8,764 nucleotides of DNA from Clostridiales bacterium (GTDB taxonomy: Bacteria > Bacillota > Clostridia > Saccharofermentanales > UBA5734), in NCBI GenBank assembly GCA_007133255.1, contig SLMY01000100.1, positions 1 to 8,764 of the forward strand, written 5' to 3'. Below are positions 5,278 to 8,764 of the stretch, in pieces. Made by a program: the position numbers and the translations under genes. Position 1 is the first letter of the stretch. Each line of letters begins with the position of its first letter. The notes below the pieces were generated by a model, which was given only the letters and a program-made list of their open reading frames with translations, did not search any database and had not been told where the DNA came from.

Positions 5278-7356
5278 ATGCTGTCAACACAATTGAAAAA
5301 GCTGGCCGATCAGAATGGCTGGCGCATTAACGCGGAAGAGGAATCAGCTTATGGTGACTATAACGGATACCTGTTCACAGCTATTGAAGGCAAAAAATTC
5401 AAAGGTTTTCTGACTTCAGTAGCCGGTATCTCTCAGGAAGGCCTTAAAGCGCTGACCAAATTTCTGGATGAGCATCATAAAAGCCTGCGTCTGAGAAATT
5501 TTCAGCTGGATGATAATTTCATTTGTATCAGGCAACAAGAATCGCTTATTCCTTTGTCCGTTGATAAAATGGAACATCTGCTGGCGCAGATTTCAGGCTT
5601 GCTTGATTTATATGAACTGCCAACAGACGCCTGTGCTGTCTGTGGTGAAAAAGCCAAAACAAAAGGTTTATATTATGGTTTGCTTTGCCATCTGCATCCA
5701 GAATGCGAATCACGAGACCTGGTTGACTTCATCAACCCGCCCGCGGAGGCAGATGATCAGATGGATGAACCGCCGAATGATACCGCAAAGAAGGCGCAAA
5801 GACCGGCGCGACCAGAACAATCCGCGGCAGCCGGCCTGGATGCTCAATCTGATTCAGTGACATTTGATCAGCCAGACAGCCCGGACGCGGCCATTTCAGA
5901 GGATCAGACAGATGAACCTCATGACGTTTCTGAACAGCCGGGGCGGGCAGGCGATGCTTCGGAAGAGAGAAGTGAGGCAGACAAGGCACGGATGTCTCAG
6001 AAGCTCGATGAGCTGGCTTTATCGATGCAGGCATATAAACAGGACATGACCGATGCCCTGGCCGGGCTTTGCGCCATTCCGAGCACCAAGGGCACGCCCG
6101 GCCCGAACGCGCCTTTTGGTGATGAAACCGTGAAAGCGCTTGACTATTTTCTTAAGCTGGGCGAAAAACTGGGTTTTCGTTCGTGTAATCTGGACAACTA
6201 TGCCGGTTATGTTGAATGGGGCGAAGGCGACAAGTTGATCGCGGTTCTCTGCCATCTTGATGTGGTGCCGGCTGGTGACGGCTGGAAGCACGACCCCTGG
6301 CAGGCTGTTGTTACGCCAGACCGGATTATCGCCCGCGGCACTTCTGATGATAAAGGACCGGCCATCGCCTCTCTTTACGCCATGAAAGCGCTGGCCGACA
6401 GCGGCTTTCAACCCGATTGCCGCGTCCGGCTGATTCTTGGCCTGGATGAAGAAAGCGGCATGACCTGCATGAAATACTATCGTCAGCACGCCGACCTGCC
6501 GGACGCCGGTTTTACAGCTGACGCGGGATTCCCAACCATTTACGCCGAAAAAGGGGTGCTCTGGCTGAAGCTGGCGGTACCTCACGGAGAGCTTGCTGAA
6601 AGCAGATCACTGCAGCTGATGAGCGGTAAAGCCGGAGAAAGACCGAATATGGTGCCTGCCCTTTGCCGCCTGAACTGGCGACACTTCTCTGAAGCGGCAA
6701 GCGGCGGGTATGAAGATGAGACAGTCAACTATGAAGGCATACCGGCTCACGCGGCTGAACCGGAAAGCGGCAAAAACGCGATCGCGATCGCTATGCAGGA
6801 CGCGGCTGATAAGCTGGCACAAGCTCACGTGTCGCATCCGTTTGTTGATCTGTTCCAGACATACTTTAAATTTGAAACGAATGGCCAAAGCCTGGGCATC
6901 CAGTTTGAAGATGAGTCAGGCGAAAGTACCGTCAACGCGGGTGTGCTGGCTATAGATGCCGAACATAGTGAGCTTCTGATTGATATCCGCTATCCCGTCA
7001 CACAGGACAGCCAGACCATCATCAGCCAGATTGAAAAAGATCTGCTTAACTATAACGGTACTGTAAAGATCGTTGATCACATGAAACCGCTGTATCTGCC
7101 TAAAGACTCAAATCTGGTGCGGATCCTGACTGATGTCTACAACACGCTCACAGGCGATAACAGTGAACCGATCGCGATGGGCGGCGGCACGTACGCCAGA
7201 ACCATGCCCAATATCGTTGCCTATGGACCCGGCTTTGACGCTGATGAATCTACCGCGCATCAGGTTGATGAAGCCATCACCTTCCGGTCCTTTCTGGCTT
7301 CAGCGGCTATCTACCGTGAAGCGCTGAAAAAGCTTGCCGAGGACATTGTCCAATAA
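5278..7356 (+). CDS. M20 family (PepV/Sapep-type) metallopeptidase with an unrecognised N-terminal cysteine-rich extension
   Basis: Residues ~240-692 form a full-length di-zinc dipeptidase related to PepV, expected to cleave dipeptides in the cytoplasm. The probable metal ligands and catalytic residues are all present: CHLDVVP with His326, RGTSDDKGP with Asp357, DEESG with catalytic Glu391 and Glu392, FTADAGFP with Asp415, and the final AHQVDE with His661. The lid domain has NMVP at 457-460 and PAHAAEPESGKNA with His491. The first ~155 residues are a domain I do not recognise, ending in a possible metal site: CAVCG (Cys119, Cys122), then CHLH (Cys137, His138, His140) and Cys143. Residues ~155-238 are an acidic, Pro/Asp/Glu/Gln-rich linker, probably disordered. 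No signal peptide is seen. The ATG has AAAGGAG six bases upstream. The gene stands alone and ends at a strong terminator. PepV relatives are usually ~450-470 residues, so this is a fusion; an internal ATG at 5992 could in principle give the peptidase alone. Confidence 0.92.
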   Translation: MLSTQLKKLADQNGWRINAEEESAYGDYNGYLFTAIEGKKFKGFLTSVAGISQEGLKALTKFLDEHHKSLRLRNFQLDDNFICIRQQESLIPLSVDKMEHLLAQISGLLDLYELPTDACAVCGEKAKTKGLYYGLLCHLHPECESRDLVDFINPPAEADDQMDEPPNDTAKKAQRPARPEQSAAAGLDAQSDSVTFDQPDSPDAAISEDQTDEPHDVSEQPGRAGDASEERSEADKARMSQKLDELALSMQAYKQDMTDALAGLCAIPSTKGTPGPNAPFGDETVKALDYFLKLGEKLGFRSCNLDNYAGYVEWGEGDKLIAVLCHLDVVPAGDGWKHDPWQAVVTPDRIIARGTSDDKGPAIASLYAMKALADSGFQPDCRVRLILGLDEESGMTCMKYYRQHADLPDAGFTADAGFPTIYAEKGVLWLKLAVPHGELAESRSLQLMSGKAGERPNMVPALCRLNWRHFSEAASGGYEDETVNYEGIPAHAAEPESGKNAIAIAMQDAADKLAQAHVSHPFVDLFQTYFKFETNGQSLGIQFEDESGESTVNAGVLAIDAEHSELLIDIRYPVTQDSQTIISQIEKDLLNYNGTVKIVDHMKPLYLPKDSNLVRILTDVYNTLTGDNSEPIAMGGGTYARTMPNIVAYGPGFDADESTAHQVDEAITFRSFLASAAIYREALKKLAEDIVQ

Positions 7357-7380
7357 AAAGATACCTTGCCTTTGATAAGA

Positions 7381-7421
7381 AACAGGCCGGCATGATCTTT
7401 ATGATATGCCGGCCTGTTTTT
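7381..7421 (+). terminator. Strong, probably bidirectional terminator between convergent genes
   Basis: Thirteen-base arms, AACAGGCCGGCAT (7381-7393) and its exact complement (7406-7418), enclose a 12-base loop. On the plus strand the stem runs directly into TTTTT (7417-7421). On the minus strand TTTCTTAT follows, so it could also stop transcription from the substrate-binding protein gene. It lies 24 bases after the peptidase stop codon. Confidence 0.92.
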
Positions 7422-7442
7422 CAGTTAAGCCAATCATTGATT

Positions 7443-7457
7443 GTTAGTCAGTCTAAC
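7443..7457 (-). repeat. Small hairpin after the substrate-binding protein gene
   Basis: GTTAG and CTAAC pair around a five-base loop, about 25 bases after the stop codon of the minus-strand gene. Just beyond it CAATCA and TGATTG form another short dyad (7431-7443). There is no T tract, so this alone is not a terminator. Confidence 0.3.
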
Positions 7458-7481
7458 AGTCCGTGACTTGCCTGGCGAACC

Positions 7482-8552
7482 TTAATCGTAAACCAGGTCT
7501 TTGATATCATCATCATCCATGTTCTCACTGGTATAGAATTTAGCGCCTGTATCAACATCGGATACGGACTCGCCCTGGAACGCTCTGTAAGCCAGTTCAA
7601 CCGCTTTATAACCAATATTGTATGGATCCTGTGTAATCGAGCCAAGGAAGTGCCCGGCCCGGACAGCAGCCTTCTGGCGTTCACCGGCATCGAAGCCAAC
7701 CGCGACAATATTGTTCGCTGTCAGATCTGAGCCCTCATTGGATGCCTGCAGGATGCCGTTCGCAGCGGCTTCATTTGAACCGTAGATAGCGATCACATTA
7801 TCCTGTCCCAGCAGTGATGAAACTGTTGTGGCGATATCGGTCGCGCCGGTTGTGGCGCTGATGCCTACATCAATCACGATATCGGCTCCATCCGCGTCTA
7901 CATTGTTGCTGTACCTGTCATGCCCGACAACCGCGATTGTCTCATAGCCGTCAGCTTCAAGCAGGTCAATCATCTCATTGATGAAACCATAGGTACGGTT
8001 GGTCACTGATTCACTGGTCGCGTCCTGTGATATAACGGCTATTCGCGAACCATTGCCGAGTCTGTCTTCGATTGCCGGATACATGTTCTCCGCGGCGAGC
8101 GCGCCGGCGGCGGTATTGTCGGTTGACGCGTTCGCGTGCACAGATCCTTCAGGCGCTTCCGGAACACCTGAGTCAAATCCAATAACCGGGATATTGTTGC
8201 TCATGGCACTGTTCAGCTGATCAATAACCGATTCAGTTGATAAGGCAGCCAGCGCGATCGCGCTGGGATTTCTGGCCAGAGCGCTGTCCAGCATCTGCAC
8301 CTGTGCCTGGATTTCTGATTCTGAAGCCGGGCCCTCGAAGGTTATTTCAACTCCAAATTCTTCCGCGGCAGCGTCAGCACCGTCTTTGACAACCTGCCAG
8401 AACTGATGCTGGAATCCTTTAGAAACAACCGCGATATAAGGTGTTTCTTCCTCTTCTTCCTGACAGCCGGTGATCGCGAAAAGTCCGGCGATCATCATAA
8501 CTGCCACCAGCAGTGATAGAATGGTTTTGAATCTCCTGTTTTTGTTAAACAT
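7482..8552 (-). CDS. Sugar-type ABC transporter substrate-binding lipoprotein
   Basis: The 356-residue precursor has a basic N-terminus (MFNKNRRFK), a hydrophobic stretch at 10-26 and the lipobox ITGC with Cys30, so the mature protein is predicted to be lipid-anchored on the outer face of the membrane. An acidic linker of five Glu follows. The rest is a type-I periplasmic-binding fold like RbsB and related sugar receptors (Peripla_BP_4 type): IAVVSKGFQHQFW (40-52), IPVIGFDSGV (121-130), IYGSNEAAANG (257-267), AVGFDAG (284-290) and GSITQDPYNIGYKAVELA (304-321). By hand alignment with RbsB, Phe51/Trp52, Asp127, Arg186, Asn260, Asp288 and Gln308 occupy ligand positions. The usual Arg after the first Asp is Ser128, so ribose itself is uncertain. 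The ATG has AAGGAGG seven bases upstream. No permease or ATPase gene is visible downstream; partners could lie beyond 8764 or elsewhere. Confidence 0.92.
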   Translation of the reverse strand: MFNKNRRFKTILSLLVAVMMIAGLFAITGCQEEEEETPYIAVVSKGFQHQFWQVVKDGADAAAEEFGVEITFEGPASESEIQAQVQMLDSALARNPSAIALAALSTESVIDQLNSAMSNNIPVIGFDSGVPEAPEGSVHANASTDNTAAGALAAENMYPAIEDRLGNGSRIAVISQDATSESVTNRTYGFINEMIDLLEADGYETIAVVGHDRYSNNVDADGADIVIDVGISATTGATDIATTVSSLLGQDNVIAIYGSNEAAANGILQASNEGSDLTANNIVAVGFDAGERQKAAVRAGHFLGSITQDPYNIGYKAVELAYRAFQGESVSDVDTGAKFYTSENMDDDDIKDLVYD

Positions 8553-8641
8553 AATTTTTCCTCCTTATGTTTCGTTCTCTATCTGAAACCGCGACAGCGG
8601 TATACAGCAATAAGCCATAACTTTATTTCTTGATAAGCTTC

Positions 8642-8682
8642 ATGTCTGTTTGTCAGACATTTTGCGAAGGAATATGCTTCGC
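8642..8682 (-). promoter_or_regulatory. Twin perfect hairpins upstream of the substrate-binding protein gene
   Basis: Two adjacent dyads lie three bases apart. ATGTCTG and CAGACAT (8642-8660) form seven pairs with a five-base loop. GCGAAG and CTTCGC (8664-8682) form six pairs with a seven-base loop. They are 90-130 bases before the start codon. They may be operator sites for a sugar-responsive repressor, leader RNA hairpins, or a terminator region of a plus-strand transcript (TTTTG follows the first dyad on the plus strand). Confidence 0.45.
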
Positions 8683-8684
8683 TA

Positions 8685-8712
8685 TGTATAGATACACTGA
8701 AAGCCGGGTAAA
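8685..8712 (-). promoter_or_regulatory. Tentative promoter for the substrate-binding protein gene
   Basis: On the minus strand TTTACC (8707-8712), a 16-base spacer and TATACA (8685-8690) resemble -35 and -10 boxes. If real, the twin hairpins begin at or just after the transcription start and would be in the leader RNA, about 130 bases long. The match is only moderate. The remaining bases to the window end show no gene. Confidence 0.35.
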
Positions 8713-8764
8713 GTGACTGGATCTAAAGACTCACATCTTTTAATTGTTTTACTATCAGCAACTC

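Noticed and set aside
6019..6585. A 188-codon minus-strand ORF opposite the peptidase gene
   Set aside because: It lies entirely within the conserved M20 coding region on the other strand and shows no known motif.
7381..7457. Remnant of a mobile element in the convergent intergenic region
   Set aside because: The inverted repeats are explained by an intrinsic terminator and small hairpins; no transposase fragment or target-site duplication is visible.

Overview
The window is an ordinary bacterial chromosomal segment, most likely from the Bacillota (Firmicutes, Clostridia-like). The evidence is the gene order rpsB-tsf-pyrH-frr-uppS-cdsA on one strand, strong GGAGG-type ribosome binding sites in front of most genes, a lipobox-type substrate-binding lipoprotein, and a PepV-like M20 peptidase. 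Base composition is roughly balanced. The genus cannot be named from the sequence alone.

Positions 33-4955 (minus strand) hold the conserved translation and lipid-carrier cluster, read from right to left: ribosomal protein S2 (rpsB), elongation factor Ts (tsf), UMP kinase (pyrH), ribosome recycling factor (frr), undecaprenyl diphosphate synthase (uppS) and phosphatidate cytidylyltransferase (cdsA). All six appear full-length with their signature motifs. The cluster is not one simple transcription unit. A good promoter and a structured leader precede rpsB. A near-textbook terminator follows tsf. A 281-base spacer with three hairpins separates pyrH from frr, and frr has its own consensus-like promoter. 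A weaker terminator-like hairpin lies between frr and uppS. uppS and cdsA overlap by four bases and are probably translationally coupled.

Positions 4956-5277 are a divergent intergenic region. It carries the minus-strand rpsB promoter and leader and, near its right end, the ribosome binding site of the plus-strand gene. I found no convincing plus-strand promoter there.

Positions 5278-7356 (plus strand) encode a 692-residue protein. Its last ~450 residues are a complete PepV/Sapep-type M20 metallopeptidase. The first ~240 residues are an N-terminal extension I do not recognise, with a cysteine/histidine cluster that looks like a metal site, followed by an acidic low-complexity linker. This fusion is the least ordinary thing in the window.

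A strong terminator, probably bidirectional, at 7381-7421 separates that gene from a convergent minus-strand gene (7482-8552) for a lipid-anchored sugar-type ABC substrate-binding protein. No permease or ATPase gene is visible beside it. Upstream of it are two adjacent perfect hairpins and a tentative promoter.

I see no rRNA, tRNA, CRISPR array, insertion sequence, phage or defence genes. No wholly new system is evident. The best leads are the peptidase fusion, the structured RNA elements in the rpsB cluster, and an excess of the palindrome GCGATCGC.
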